The notes: generated by a model not told the origin, from the sequence alone. A DNA stretch of 64,000 bases from Paramecium tetraurelia (GCF_000165425.1 NW_001799300.1:372001-436000), one strand, 5' to 3'; counted from the first letter of the stretch, positions 11,533 through 23,498 are shown. Numbers and translations are program-made.

Positions 11533-11907
11533 ATGAGATCAAACTCAACAGCTTATACACCATAGAATCCAGAAATCTTTCACAAGGGACACATCCATTT
11601 CTTCGATTTATTGTCATCATTTCATGGTTTGGAGGATCAACCTGACTACCCAGTTTAATAACAAACAATTTAGGATAAGCTAAGACATTAATATCTCCAC
11701 GATAATAATTGGGAAGATAGTAATGCATTTCCATTATGATTAGAATTATGCTATAGAACATGCTTCAAAATTCAAGAGAAAGAGTATGTTTAATTCTGTT
11801 TGAACAAGAAATGTTCAGGCGCTCCTTATTTAAAGGCAGCTCAAGTTTTGGGATATGTTAAATCTGGAAATCCTACACCCAAAGCTCACGGTCATCACCA
11901 TCATTGA
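11533..11907 (+). CDS. Small Cys- and His-containing protein, unknown
   Basis: About 116 residues after a 24-nt intron (GTAATG...GATTAG). The C-terminal half has four cysteines arranged CX3C-X11-CX4C (CYRTC ... CLNKKC), followed by APYLKAAQVLGYV and a tail GHHHH. Twin CX3C pairs separated by 11-16 residues define the small TIM chaperones of the mitochondrial intermembrane space; here the second pair has one residue too many and the surrounding hydrophobic pattern is weak, so this is only a possible resemblance. The His-rich end could bind metal. No firm function. Confidence 0.6.
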
Positions 11908-12080
11908 TATAGATATAGCATTTACACATAATAATAATAATATATCGAAGTTGATTATGTCTTTGATTCGCACAATGAGTTGTTTAATTTGTTCTAGAAC
12001 AATTTAAATGCCCTGATTCAGGTGAGACAAAGGGGGAGTGCTTTTATTTTATAAATTCAAACTTATTATTATTATTATTA

Positions 12081-13842
12081 ATGAAAAATATATTGAGTTA
12101 TTTTTACGGATCATCTGTAAATGTTATTAACTACAGTAGGAAAGCAAAAGCACTGAAGTGAAAGATCCAAAACTTGATTAACAATTTGAAACATTTATTT
12201 TTGAATTTACTTCGAATGAATATTTCCCTCTCTATGAGAAATGGACTAAGGGAGAGGAACAAGAATATATAGGTCCTTTGTTATTCTTAATTTAGATTTC
12301 AAGTTGTAAGACATAGAGGACATTTATTTAAATAACTACGACTAATAGCTAAAATTTTAATAGGAGGAGACAAACTTAATAGATTATATTGTATAGGAAG
12401 ATGACACTCTATTTGGATTAGAATTGAAATTCAACATTAGGTAATCAAAATGTTAATTCCGAAGTTAGAACAGGATTTTAAAAATAAATGACATTTCACC
12501 AGAGTGCTTTGTCCCTGGAATGAGAATTAAAGTTCCTGCTGTCCAATCAGAACAAAGTCAACCTTACTTTTAAGAGAGTGAAATTAATGATTTGCAATTG
12601 AATTAGTCTTCCTTTTACGGACGAAACTTGATGGATGAAATCATGTCCAGAGGATAAACAAAAAAATGTATATTCCATTTTAATAGAAAGTCAATGTTTA
12701 TTACGTGACTAATTATGGTTGTATAGAGGGGGTTCTAACAGTGAATAGCGATGTCATATTATTTGATCCTAGTTTTGTGGATAGAAATAAAGAATTAGTT
12801 TAAAAGTGTCATAGTAAATATCCAAATTAATATATATTCTAGAATAAAGTATTCTCAATTTTTAGGCTTGTCTTATGACTGAAGACGTGATATCAGTTGA
12901 TTTAAATGAGTTACCTATGAGAATTGCAAAATCTACTTCAAAATGCTTCAAAGACTACTTAGTGATGGTACATATAAGTGCAAATGTTTCCTGTAAGAAG
13001 TTACTTGAAGTGTTGCCCATTCTGACTTTCAGAGTAAGTGTTTCTAATTACATATATAGATACAAAATGACGAGGATCAAAAGGAATTCAAAGTTCAAAG
13101 TATAGATTTATGTGAGACCTTGGCTGATGTCGTTAAAACAAAATCAGAAAGGATGTTAGATGAATAGAAGAAGAAGGAACAAGATTTAACCATCATTCCT
13201 TTTTATGATGTTTAGGATGCTACTCTAATCGAGAAGTTTATCGAAAGGACTAATCAACTTTGGGGAGGATAGGATTTCATTCCATAGATGGTTTCAGATT
13301 CTTAAATTATGGACAATGATGAATTGATTTAAGTAATTATAATTGGTATGAATTAGATAATTGCAAATGTTCCATCTATCTTTAAAACTTCCAATTGGAA
13401 ATTAATTTTTTCAAATGTTATACATGGCTCTTCTTTCTTGACATTGCTTAATAATTGTGAAAACCATTCTCCATTAATTTTAGCAATTAAGGATTTTAAT
13501 GAATGCAAGTTTGGAGCATATTTAAATGAATCTCCATAATTAACATTTGGAAAGTTTTTTGGAAATGGAGAAACCTTTCTATGGACTTTTAAAGTATTGT
13601 CTTATGAATAACTTTAGGATAATAATTTCAAAACTTATAATTGGACAGAAACTAACAATTACTTCATATTTTGTGAATCAGATGGTTTGGCAGTTGGATG
13701 TGGAGAAAAGTTCGGTTTATATGTTAATCATTCTTTGATGCATGGAAACACCAATTAATGCGAGACTTACAAAAACGAAATTTTGTCAAATTCTAACGAT
13801 TTTAGTATATAGATACTTGAAATCTGGGGATTAAGTGAATGA
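12081..13842 (+). CDS. OXR1-like protein: LysM, GRAM-like and TLDc domains
   Basis: About 520 residues. Domains in order: a LysM domain (LIDYIVQEDDTLFGLELKF ... FVPGMRIKVP), a GRAM/PH-like segment (YYVTNYGCIEGVLTV, ILFDPSF), then after a linker a complete TLDc domain (FGNGETFLWTF ... SDGLAVGCGEKFGLYV ... CETYKNEILSN ... FSIQILEIWGL). This is the full architecture of animal OXR1/NCOA7, which regulate the V-ATPase and oxidative-stress resistance. Several short introns are needed: 20 or 23 nt after GSS, 23 nt before FNVYYV, 17 nt before CLMTED, 26-30 nt later. One junction near 12275 needs either an intron beginning GTCC or a one-base shift, so the exact protein there is uncertain. The TLDc identification is strong; the V-ATPase link is by homology only. 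Confidence 0.85.
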
Positions 13843-14174
13843 TGATTGCTCTTATGATAATTCATTTTACCTGTTAAAAATTCGTTACTCATTTTATAAT
13901 ATTTTCTACAGTGACAAATTGTTGATAACTATCAACACTAATGCACTGCCAATATCTGATTAACTTTATTGGATTGAAAATATGTTTATATATATATCCA
14001 GTCTTAATGAATAAATCTAGATTATAATGTTTATAAAATCATTCCTCAATATTCATTTTCTATTAATAAAATTTAGAATCATCGTGTAGATTTAGAATAA
14101 TACGCATCATCTAGAATATTTATTCAAATCTAGAAAATTCCAATTTATTTAATCTTTAAAATTAAAATTTCTCA
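13843..14174. other. Short AT-rich intergenic stretch
   Basis: About 330 bp between two plus-strand genes; AT-rich, with a short TATATATA tract near 13990. I see no gene or structured element. Confidence 0.45.
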
Positions 14175-14498
14175 ATGCTAGCCTAATCACCTAATTTCAA
14201 AATGAAATAAATGACTCCTCTCAGTGTTCATTAGAAATATCTTATTGAAGATGAACCGGATGAAGAGATATTCGAGTTCGAAGAAAATACTAAAATAACA
14301 TTTAATGAAAGAATGATTGTTTGCAGTTACAAACCTTGGCAAAATGTGATACAATTATAAAAAACGATTGAAAAACTTAAAGGATACAAAAATATCAATT
14401 GGATCAACCCTGTCCTGAATGGCGGATCTGCTATTCCCTCTCGATCTATTTTAAAGAACTCTTCTTTAGTTAAGCTTGAACATTTTTATTAAACTTGA
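14175..14498 (+). CDS. Small protein of 107 residues, unknown
   Basis: Intronless frame from ATG 14175-14177 (MLAQSPNFKMKQMTPLSVHQ) to TGA 14496-14498. The product has an acidic patch (IEDEPDEEIFEFEEN) followed by a more ordinary segment with two tryptophans (KPWQNV, INWINPVLNGG) and a basic Ser-rich end. Alternative starts are the internal Met codons at residues 10 and 13. No family recognised; coding status rests on its composition and on the absence of TGA in an otherwise TGA-containing neighbourhood. Confidence 0.5.
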
Positions 14499-14866
14499 TT
14501 ATTTTTCCTTTTTAACTTTATATAAGTATTTTTGGTTCACTTAATTTTGGTCATCATGGTGTTGACAAATTTAAAAATACATGATATGCTCCGTATAGAG
14601 AAAGACAAATTTTTTGTAATCTAAATTGTTACATTTGTCTAGATAGTGGATAAAGTTTGGTTTATAAGGGAAAAGCAAGTTTCAACTTATTAGAATAAAA
14701 TTTAAGGGAATAAATTATATTTCAGTTGAACCTTATTATAAAATCTAATTATTAATTTTAAATATATTCCTTAATTTTTCTTATAGAATTTATTAACATC
14801 TCTTAAAGAATTGGCAATTTTGAATTATAATTTTGATAATTAATCAATTTATCTAAAATAGTTTAT

Positions 14867-15745
14867 TCAAAACTCAGGCATACAAAACCCTATCAATAGG
14901 CTAATTAAGGCTATTACAATTAATTAAAACAAAGTAAATTTAACTTAGTCATCCTTCTCCTCTTCAAATGGTATATTTTATTTGGCTTTAATAAGAACTA
15001 TCTATTTGTTCAATTCCCTAGTCTCATTGATGAGAGCTTATTGTTGATCCTGAAGAGCCCCTATATTTTGTTCCATTTAAAAGTTTTGGGATATCTGCAA
15101 AGAATCCTTTTGCTTTCGTTAACTAATCGTAGATTTCAAAACAGCAGAAGCAGGAGTGCCATCTCCATTTTGGATTTATGAAGCATGCGATGTAAACATA
15201 GGGATTCTTCTATCGCTTGGCAAAGTAATCTGCATTCACTATTAGTACTTTAAAGATGATACATAAGAGACAGTTTCAGATTAAATGAAATCTGATACTT
15301 AGAGGAAGATCGAGGGAAGATCCTTAATTTAATCCTTGAGCAATTTAAATTAGTCCATTATTTCATACTAATCCTTAATTTCTTACGGTTTATCAATATT
15401 CATGGAGATTATCCTGACTTTAACAGCCTCTAAAATAATAAAAGCAGATACTATCGAAAATAGGCTCTTTGGTAATCAATTTGATTGTTTTGCTTTCTCC
15501 TGCCTTTAATATTCCAACGAAGGGATAGGATTTAATCTGTTCTGCAGCCGTAGACATAACCTTGAAGGCAAGACTTCTAAGAAGCATTTATTTAAGGTTT
15601 ACTGATTATTTTCCAAGGGATTTTTAATTTTAATATGAGAGATCCATATTTTATCATTGTTTGATAACGTTTAGTGTTTGAAACTCAAGACTGGATTATG
15701 TGCATGAGGATGCTCCAAGATTAAATAAGGTTTTTGATCATTCAT
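14867..15745 (-). CDS. VAP-type MSP-domain tail-anchored ER protein
   Basis: VAP proteins sit in the ER membrane by a C-terminal anchor and recruit FFAT-motif proteins to contact sites. The product has the three expected parts. An N-terminal MSP domain reads ISHIKIKNPLENNQ, then SLAFKVMSTAAEQIKSYPFV and GILKAGESKTIKLIT. A middle coiled coil includes ALINETRELNKQIVLIKAK. A C-terminal hydrophobic helix reads FQLIVIALISLLIGF and is followed by only five residues. Introns of 26, 22 and about 33 nt are needed. The last (GTATCA...TGCAG) is chosen because it alone joins the linker to the coiled coil in frame. Length about 235 residues is usual for VAP. The start lies 37 bp from the start of the divergent gene on the plus strand. 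Whether the basic FFAT-binding surface is intact was not resolved. Confidence 0.85.
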
Positions 15746-15782
15746 AATATAAAATAATTTATTTAATTATGTCTAACACTAA

Positions 15783-16243
15783 ATGCGATACAGATTTAAC
15801 CCCATCAAGGAAGTTTAAAATTTTATCCCAATTAAATCATTACCACTTTATTCATCAAAAATAATATTAATTGAATAAATTCAATCTCTATAACAATAAA
15901 GACATGATAGTAAAAAATATGAAAAGAAAATTTACCCATTTATTCTAAAGTATATAGGAAGCACTTGGATGAAATAAGTTAAAGCCCTGAAAACATTGAT
16001 AAAACAAGCTTTGTTTATGTCATTAATAATATCTAATAATTATTAGAATTAAGATTAGATTCTCTAAGTTTTCCATTTCAATAAATAATATCAAACGAAT
16101 CCAAAGACTTTCAAATAACCAGAAACATAAATTCATTAAATCAACTCTCAAGTTGTTAGTTTAATAATAATACAAATTGTCAAATGTATGGTTTTTTCGA
16201 TGATGGGTAACGAATTAAAGATAAGATTATGAGACAATTATGA
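15783..16243 (+). CDS. Small unknown protein, about 148 residues
   Basis: ATG 15783-15785 gives MRYRFNPIKEVQNFIPIKSL; a 17-nt intron (GTAAAA...AAAAG) after RHD keeps the frame through KHLDEISQSPENIDKTSFVY and a Leu-rich helical region (NNIQQLLELRLDSLSFPF) to TGA 16241-16243. An alternative ATG at 15769 in another frame runs into a TGA. Divergent from the VAP gene with a 37-bp gap that must carry both promoters. No family recognised. Confidence 0.55.
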
Positions 16244-16502
16244 ATAAGAATTCATTAGTATACATATATGGATAGGATTATTATAGTAGGTTAGAGTAAA
16301 ATTATTTTGCACCCCATATAAAGTTATCATAATGAGTTTCAGTTTGTTTAACTTACAATTACATCAAAATGAATCGATGGTGAAATTGAAAATAGGATAA
16401 TTGGATGGCTTATTTAATAACCAGAAAGACATGGAAAATGTGTAAATTTAATATAAATAATCAAGAAAATTATTATTATTATCTATTTTATTTTAAATTG
16501 TG

Positions 16503-18367
16503 ATGTCAGATAATCTTTAAGTGAAATAGAGAAGAAGAAATTCACCTCAAGAAGGCGAATAGGATTTTGCTTAAAGACAAGAAAATAAATATAATAAAAT
16601 TCAAAGGTATCTAATCATGAGAAAATAGAAATGATTTGTAAGCGTATGTTTAATAGCCTAAACGCCGCAATATGCAACAGAGATGATCAAATAGAAGATC
16701 ATTAAGAAGATGATGATGAGAATTAATCTGATAAATTTGGTGGCTTCGTATTCACAAAACCCAAAAGTATGCTATTTCTACAATTTAATTAGACGAACCC
16801 AAAAAATAATACATCTATGAGCCAAAAAAATAATAGCCACTCTAACAAGAAAAGAAAGAATATTTACCAAAAAAAGATTAGCAACCCAAGAAAAAGCCAG
16901 AGAAGAAAAGCAATAAGTTTTAGTAATAATCGTAGCAATAGTACAAATATATTGTAATAAATTAGAAAAGAAATATCTATCTAATAATTAGGCGAATTAG
17001 AAAAACTACAATAGCATCTTATAAATTGTGGCATTTCCATAACTTAGGATTAAGAAAATAATCATTCTGATCTTGTCCTACCTCCTGATTTCAATAAGCC
17101 ATTATCCATCCCAAGTAGATCTATGGTAGCACCTCCTCCAGGTCTAATAGATAAAGATAAATCCTCTGATTTTGTTGACATCTTAAATCAATTATAAGAT
17201 AATGATTCAGATGGTCAAATGAATTATGATTAGCATTTTTCCTCCTCAGTTCTAACTAGAGGAGCCTTTCCTATTTAGACCTAACCATAAAATTAATTTA
17301 ATAATAAAAATCTAATCCCTAACAATAATCAAAATTTTCCAAATAGTTCTAATGATTAGAAAAACAAGGAAAAGAAGAAAAAAAATAAAAAGAAAAAGCC
17401 CTAAAACCAATAAAAATTAAATGGGATATAATTAATAGCTAACCTGATTTTATGAACTAAAATTCTGCTGAAATCTTTGATCCTTTCAAAGTTGCTCCAT
17501 TTTCATTTCCTTAACAATAAATGGGTCGAAACAATTTACCAGATCCTCTTAACATTTAAGGACCAACATTTACAACTCCATTAGGATTTGCCCCTCCTGG
17601 AATGATGGGTTTAGGTCCATAAATTGCTCCATTTAATTCTAATATGTTAGGGGCACCACAGTCTCTAGGATTCCCTCCTGGACCTTCTTTGGGAATGGAT
17701 CCCTTAGACCCAACATTTCCAATGGGACCCAATATTGGACCTATGAGAATGAATCAAATGATGCCTCCAAAGTTTAATCAGATGCCAAATATGGCTCCAA
17801 TGCCTATGCCAATGTAAATGGCACCTCCTCCTTAGATGAAAAAGCAATCTAATAAAAATCATATGATGATGCAACCTCCTCCAAATTAGTTTGATGGCTA
17901 AGTGTATTGTCCCCCCATGATGCCTCCTCCCATGGGTAATCATTTTTCAGACTTTCCCCCATAAATTCCTATGGGATAATAGTTCCCTCCTAATTTAATG
18001 AATTCTGGGCCAATATTAGGAATGCCCCCAATGATGCCCTTTGATGATGATTTTGATTAGAATTGGATGCCAAATGATGGGATGTTGTAAATGCCAACCC
18101 CTATGTAAGTGTTTTCTAATCAAAATTTCCCAAATCTATCCCAAGCCTAACATCCTGATGCTTATATGTAAGAATCTGAAAAATATATGTCTTAAACTAA
18201 AAAGAACAATGAAATAAAAAATGGAAATGATATCAATAGTGATCAAATGAATTATCAATATTAAAATGCTGATGGGCAACCAAGATAAAGAAAGTAATTT
18301 TTAATCTATTTATTTCATTAGAAAATTGAACTTGAATTCTAAGCCATTTTATCCAGTAAATCCTTGA
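16503..18367 (+). CDS. Gln-, Pro- and Met-rich protein, unknown, one frame break
   Basis: Start ATG 16503-16505 (MSDNLQVKQRRRNSPQEGEQ); the frame is also open upstream to an ATG at 16332, but that part looks like leader. Introns of 22, 19, 26 and 28 nt. The N-terminal third is acidic then Lys-rich (EPKKQ repeats), the middle has a helical piece (RKEISIQQLGELEKLQQHL) and a Pro-rich linker, and the C-terminal half is a low-complexity tract of Met, Pro, Gly and Asn without sequence regularity. A TGA at about 17452 interrupts the frame; the next frame continues with NSAEIFDPFKVAPFSFPQQQ. No GT occurs nearby to allow an intron, and a long A-run lies at 17370-17396, so a homopolymer error is likely. 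The tract resembles RNA-binding condensate-forming proteins in composition only. Confidence 0.6.
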
Positions 18368-18455
18368 CTGCAAGAATCCCTATTGTTTAATAAATATATA
18401 TATCAATTAATATTATTAAAACTTTTTATTTAGAACTATATAAATATTTACATCA

Positions 18456-19241
18456 ATGGAAGTTCCCAATTCAATTAGAGAGACTGTAACTGTTTTTGAA
18501 ATTTGACTAGTCTTAATTAAAGGTTGAGGAAACTAAGAAAAAGATCAAAGAGTTATAAGAGTATTTAGCTCTATAATTTGTTGAACATGAAAAGGAATAA
18601 GAGAAAAAAAAATTATAAAAAGTCAGAAATGAACTAGCTAAGAAGCATCATAAGAATAGATTTTCAAGTTTCACTAACTCCTTGCATAGACCTTAATTTA
18701 TAAATTAGATCAAAGAGAGGGATTTATTTGAGAACTAATCTGTTTTTATTAATAAAGATGTTCCGCAGTTGACTAATCTCTAAAAATCATAATTGATAAC
18801 CCCTGATAGAAACTAGAATCCATCCTCTAGTATTATTATGAATGATATTAGTAATACATTAATTGGATAGACCAACAAATAAATAAAAAAGCGAATTTCC
18901 ACCTATAAGGAAGCGATTCTTAAGTTAGAAGGAGATTAATCGGATAGAATTTTGGGATAAAAACTTCAGTCAATTGTAGGAAATAGAATAGAAGGAAGTA
19001 TGTAAAATATTGATAAACCCAATAGAAAAGTAGTCTGTTAATTGGAAAAATAAAGAAGTAGCTTATTGAATAAAGGGAAGCAAAGGTATTTAAGCCTACG
19101 GATTAATGCTTAAGATATTTTGATAAAAATATCTCTTTAATATCTGAGAACCCTATTACTCAAAGATAATTAAGTAGAGTGTTAAGTTTACCAAAAATTA
19201 AAGAAAAAAAGGTTTGGATGCCTAACAATAATTATTTTTGA
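18456..19241 (+). CDS. Coiled-coil protein, unknown, about 240 residues
   Basis: ATG 18456-18458; a 25-nt intron (GTAACT...GACTAG) follows ten codons (MEVPNSIRET), and a 29-nt intron (GTATTT...CTTAAG) precedes the last 45 codons. Residues 12-70 are a strongly charged coiled coil (KVEETKKKIKELQEYLALQF, KEQEKKKLQKVRNELAKK), the rest is Ser/Asn/Lys-rich. It ends VWMPNNNYF at TGA 19239-19241, only 13 bp from the stop of the convergent gene. No family recognised. Confidence 0.65.
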
Positions 19242-19254
19242 GAAATGAATTTAA

Positions 19255-20997
19255 TCAATTAATTCTTTAAGTTGGACTAATTCTTCTTTACTCAATGATA
19301 TAGGATAACTTCTGAACAATTTCATTAATATTAATTATCTTTTCATCCTTCTTTTTAGGTTCTTCTTCTGATTCATCTCTTTTGGGTAAAATGAATTTTA
19401 ATTTCTTTACCTTATCCTCATTTTTTTGATATTTAATCTCTATTTTCTAGTTATCCTGTAACAATATAGAAAGTATTGATGAAGTTGGAATCCTCTTGTA
19501 GTCTTTGGTCTGTCCAGACTAATGATTTTCCAATACAATTTGAACAAAACATTTTGCAAGTTTATAAAGGGAAAATTTAGAATTCTTTGTGGTCAAATAA
19601 GAAAAATAAAAATCAAAATAATCTATTCCAATCACCACTTCATTTTGATAACCGTCATTCTCTAACTTAATCACCTTAAACTCTTTATAATTGAACATTT
19701 CAAGTTTCTTTTCTATTTGACAATTCATATCAGTTAAAGATTAAGATATTATAAAGGAATCTTTGACTCCTGATTAGTTGTATAATTCTCTTATGCTTCC
19801 TGCTGCTGTATTATGAATATTGTCAAATTTGAATGATATTTAGAGCCAATGAATAGGTAATAAGTGAAGAGGGAATTGAAAATGCAAAGGTTCTTTGTAA
19901 TCAATATTAATACAAGGAAATTTCAAATTAAAATACCAGTCATTTTTATTGTATTTATTACCAGATCTTCTTTGCAACTAGTTATAAATATCTTCTAATG
20001 TTGCATCTAATCGATTATTTAGATTATAAAATATCTCATTTTTTGTATCTTCAACTAATAAAATTATGGAATTAGGAAATTGCTATTTCGTTATTTCAAT
20101 TGTATATAAATCTATACCATATCTAATTTTATCCACCACTTCTAGATTTAAAACTTTATAAAATATTTTCTGGCCCAGATCTAAATCAATCTTTTTGCTT
20201 GAAAATGAATTTTCTTCATCTATCACATAAGGAAATTCCTAATATTATTGAGTTTTATCCTCGATTACACTATCTGCCTAAGAATTGCAAAGGTCAAAAA
20301 AGTCATCAAAACTTGTTAATTTATAAGCTAAAGAAAAATTTGAGTACTTTAGCAAATTTTGATCACATTTTGATGTTCTTTGAAATTCTTAAATTGCTAA
20401 AACAATTAATTCGCAAACCAATATATTTTCATCAACTATAATCATCTTACTATATTCTGAATTCAAGTATTTGATCTGAACTTCTTTGAAGCCATACTTA
20501 AAATTGTTTTTCAAAATAGGTGTAAAAAGTGATCTTTTTAAGGACATCATAGAAAGAGTCTTAACACTCCTTTTATTATTTCTATAGCGCTTAAGTTTCT
20601 CATTTTCTGATATCAATTAAGTGAAGGATTTATTATGCGTTCGAAAGGAGGTGTTACTTCTCTTTAGAACAGGTTTTTAATGATATTCTTCTTATTAATC
20701 TTTTTAATCATCATTAATCTTTTGAATATTTTGATTTTCAATGATTTCACTCCAACTACTCTGATTATTTGTTCTTATTAATCTGTTTACATTGGTATTC
20801 AGTTCAAAATCCTAGCTGTTTTTAATAAGATTAGTAACGTTTGAACTCTATTCTTATTCATAGCATTGCCTGTAAAGGTTCTCAAAATCATTCCAATTGA
20901 GGTCTAAATTTTCTTTTTGACTAGTGTAGAGTGGAATTTTAGGTTCTTTTTTCCATTTGATTGGTTGCTCACAGATTTTTAGATAAAAATTATCCAT
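19255..20997 (-). CDS. Unknown protein, first of a tandem paralogue pair
   Basis: A single uninterrupted frame of 580 residues from ATG 20995-20997 to TGA 19255-19257. The N-terminal 150 residues are low-complexity (Asn, Lys, Gln). The conserved core, shared with the next gene, includes VQIKYLNSEYSKMIIVDENI, LVCELIVLAIQEFQR, DQNLLKYSNFSLAYKL, RYGIDLYTIEITKQQFPNSI, NDWYFNLKFPCINIDY and LLPIHWLQISFKF. The C-terminal part is a beta-rich segment with a charged tail. The core starts like a ubiquitin-fold domain (strand, hydrophobic turn, helix CELIVLAIQEF), as in Ras-binding or the SIN1/CRIM domain of TORC2, but that likeness is weak and I do not assign it. It lies 26 bp from its paralogue, head to tail, indicating local duplication. 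Confidence 0.7.
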
Positions 20998-21023
20998 AAT
21001 AATAATATTTATATTAATTGAAA

Positions 21024-22848
21024 TCACTATAATGCTTCATAGATTCCTAATTGATTCTTCCTAATTGCTAATAATTTATCTAATTTTTAATAAATTTCAA
21101 AAAATTATTTATTTAATTTAGCTTATGTTCTTTTATCATTACTTTATTATGGAATAAAGCATAATTATTTAAAATTTCGAACAGAATTCTTGTATGTGAT
21201 ATAAAATTTGTTTTACTTTTTATCTTAAGAACTTTCTTTAATAGCCTTTATTTTAATAATTTTCTCAGATTCCTTATGATTCTTGAACATATCTACAATA
21301 TAATTTGTTATATACTAGAACAAAGAATAATTTTAGGATAAGTTATTCTATTAATTGATGTAGATGATTCGAATGTCAAAATAATCAATTCCTATTATTA
21401 CTTAATATTGCTAATCTCTTTTTAATTGTGTCAGTTCATACTCTTGGTAAGAATATATGGAAGATAAAAAATTCCTAGATTCCATTTTAAATAGAGATTC
21501 TTATGGATTATAAGATTAGAATCCATCTTCAATATAATTAGGTTGTTTGAAATTTGAAAATTTATTGCTAATATCTATAAGTTCAGGGGTCTAAGTTTCA
21601 ATTGAATATTTTTTTTCTAGTATTAACCAATGAATTGGCAATTCTTTGATTGGTGTAGTCAAGCATAATGGGCTGATATCAGTGTGTATACAGGGGTATT
21701 TCAATCTTAAATAATAGTCATTCTTGGATTTTTTGTTTGTTGAACTGTTTAATAAATCAAACACATTTTCTAATGTTGATGTATTGGGACAACTAATTTA
21801 TTAACTAGACTGAGTTTGAGCATCCTCAACCATGAGTATTATATATTATGGGTATAATTCATAAGTCTTTTTAAGAGTTAGTAAATCTATGCCAAATTGT
21901 AATTGACATGTTGAATTGACTACAATATCAACTTGTTTACAACTTAAAACAGATGGATAATCAATAGTTATTGTTCTATCTTCAATATCTGCAAAAGAAT
22001 ACTCCACCTAGGATGTGATTGCTCTCTTTATATAAATATTCTTATCATACTTCATCGCAACTGACTCTTCTAGCAGCAATGTTATCTTCATCCTTTTCAA
22101 TAAAGCTTTTTGCACGTTATATAGGTTTTCTGAAGCGATCCTCATCCATTTCCATTTGATCTTCCAAGGTTTCCAATTAATAAGCTAGAGTATAATTCTT
22201 GTATTCGTATAGATTTTAATCGAATCTGCGTTCAAGACTATATTCTTTTAATGCAAGTACAATGAATTCAATGGCTGTCATTTCTTTTTCGATGAATAGG
22301 ACTTTTGAGAGGTTGGTTCTGAAATATTTGACTTGGATAGTGCGTAAATGTTATTTTCCGATAGAGTTAATATTGTAGGTGATAATTGATTTTTGTTTTC
22401 TGATTTGTTCAAAATTGTTGACGATTGCCTAATTGGCTCGCTTCAAAAATATTTTAGATCTGTGTTATTTAGCCAAATGACCAAAATCTTTTTTAAAGGC
22501 CGTTTGACTCCTTTTCATGGATCTCTTTAATTGTTAATAGTCTAGCTATTTGTTTTATTAAATTTACTGATCAATTTGCTTGATTAAAATTTGATTATGA
22601 TAATTCTCATTTGATTATTGTGAACTTTGTTGAGATTCTTGAATGGAAGCTCTCCTGCCGAATATTTGTGTTTACCTTTGCTTCTGTTTAACTATGTCCA
22701 TCTCTTCGTCAGATTCTTCTATGTTAATGAGGGATAGAGTTTCAGTTGAAATGAATTATAATTATTCCAATATTTCAATTTTACATTGAGGCGTTGATTC
22801 ATTACTTTGAGTAAGGGAATCTTAAACATCAAATTGATAATTTTCCAT
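21024..22848 (-). CDS. Unknown protein, second of the tandem paralogue pair
   Basis: About 600 residues from ATG 22846-22848 to TGA 21024-21026, with one 25-nt intron at 22026-22050. Organisation parallels the neighbour: Gln-rich N-terminus, then IQVKYFRTNLSKVLFIEKEM, AIEFIVLALKEYSLERRFDQ, LYEYKNYTLAYQLETLEDQM, FGIDLLTLKKTYELYPQYII, DYYLRLKYPCIHTDI and ELPIHWLI. The stretch AYQLETLEDQMEMDEDRF recalls the AYxLx...ED pattern of the SIN1 CRIM domain, again only suggestively. The intron is absent from the copy next door, so one copy gained or lost it after duplication, or they diverged long ago; identity is low outside the core. Confidence 0.7.
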
Positions 22849-23009
22849 AAAATAGAAAATTTAATTGCTTTTTATTATTTAATTTGGAATAAAAGAAAAT
22901 GGATAAATTGTAATAATTAATACATTAACTTTTCTCTCTTTTGGATGCGAATTTCTTCCTCTCAAGGGAATTTAACAAAATATTTACAACCCACAATAAT
23001 GCAGAACAA

Positions 23010-23462
23010 ATGGCTTAAGACAAATAGTACAAAGAATTGGCATCCAAATTGATTGAATTCATTTTGTCTACTCATAAATCCAATTAACAATCCTTATTAT
23101 AGGAGAAAATTGCTCAAACCCAGAAATTGCTCACCAATTATCAATCTCAAGTGATACTTTAATAACAGAAAGAAATACCCCAATTGAACAATTAGACATA
23201 AAAATAACTCACATCCGAGAGCTTTAAGAGCAATTCCATAACTCCAAGAGATACACAAGTAAATAATCGAAGAACTTCAAAAAATTAGTCATTAACCGAT
23301 AAACGATAAATTTAATAACAAATTACCAGTTTAAAAACTTAGAAGGGAATGCAAAATAGTGATTCGTAATAAAGGTTATTTGTTGAGCATATACCTAAAA
23401 TGGGAAGATCTTTAGTTAAAGATGATTAATAACGAAATTTTAATATCATAACAGGAGTTTGA
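23010..23462 (+). CDS. Small coiled-coil protein, 150 residues, unknown
   Basis: Intronless frame from ATG 23010-23012 (MAQDKQYKELASKLIEFILS) to TGA 23460-23462. Gln/Lys/Ser-rich, with a helical, coiled-coil-like first third (QEKIAQTQKLLTNYQSQVI) and an unstructured, basic second half. An ATG nine bases upstream is out of frame. No family recognised. Convergent with the eIF2-gamma gene, 36 bp between stops. Confidence 0.6.
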
Positions 23463-23498
23463 TTGAAATTTTAAATATATATTTTATATTTTTACATT

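Noticed and set aside
17445-17460. ATGA overlap suggesting two translationally coupled genes
   Set aside because: Such coupling is a bacterial feature; the same composition on both sides and a nearby A-run make a consensus frameshift far likelier.
17704-17943. His/Arg-rich minus-strand frame of 79 codons
   Set aside because: It is the complement of the Met/Pro-rich codons of the plus-strand gene; the histidines simply mirror ATG/CAT runs.
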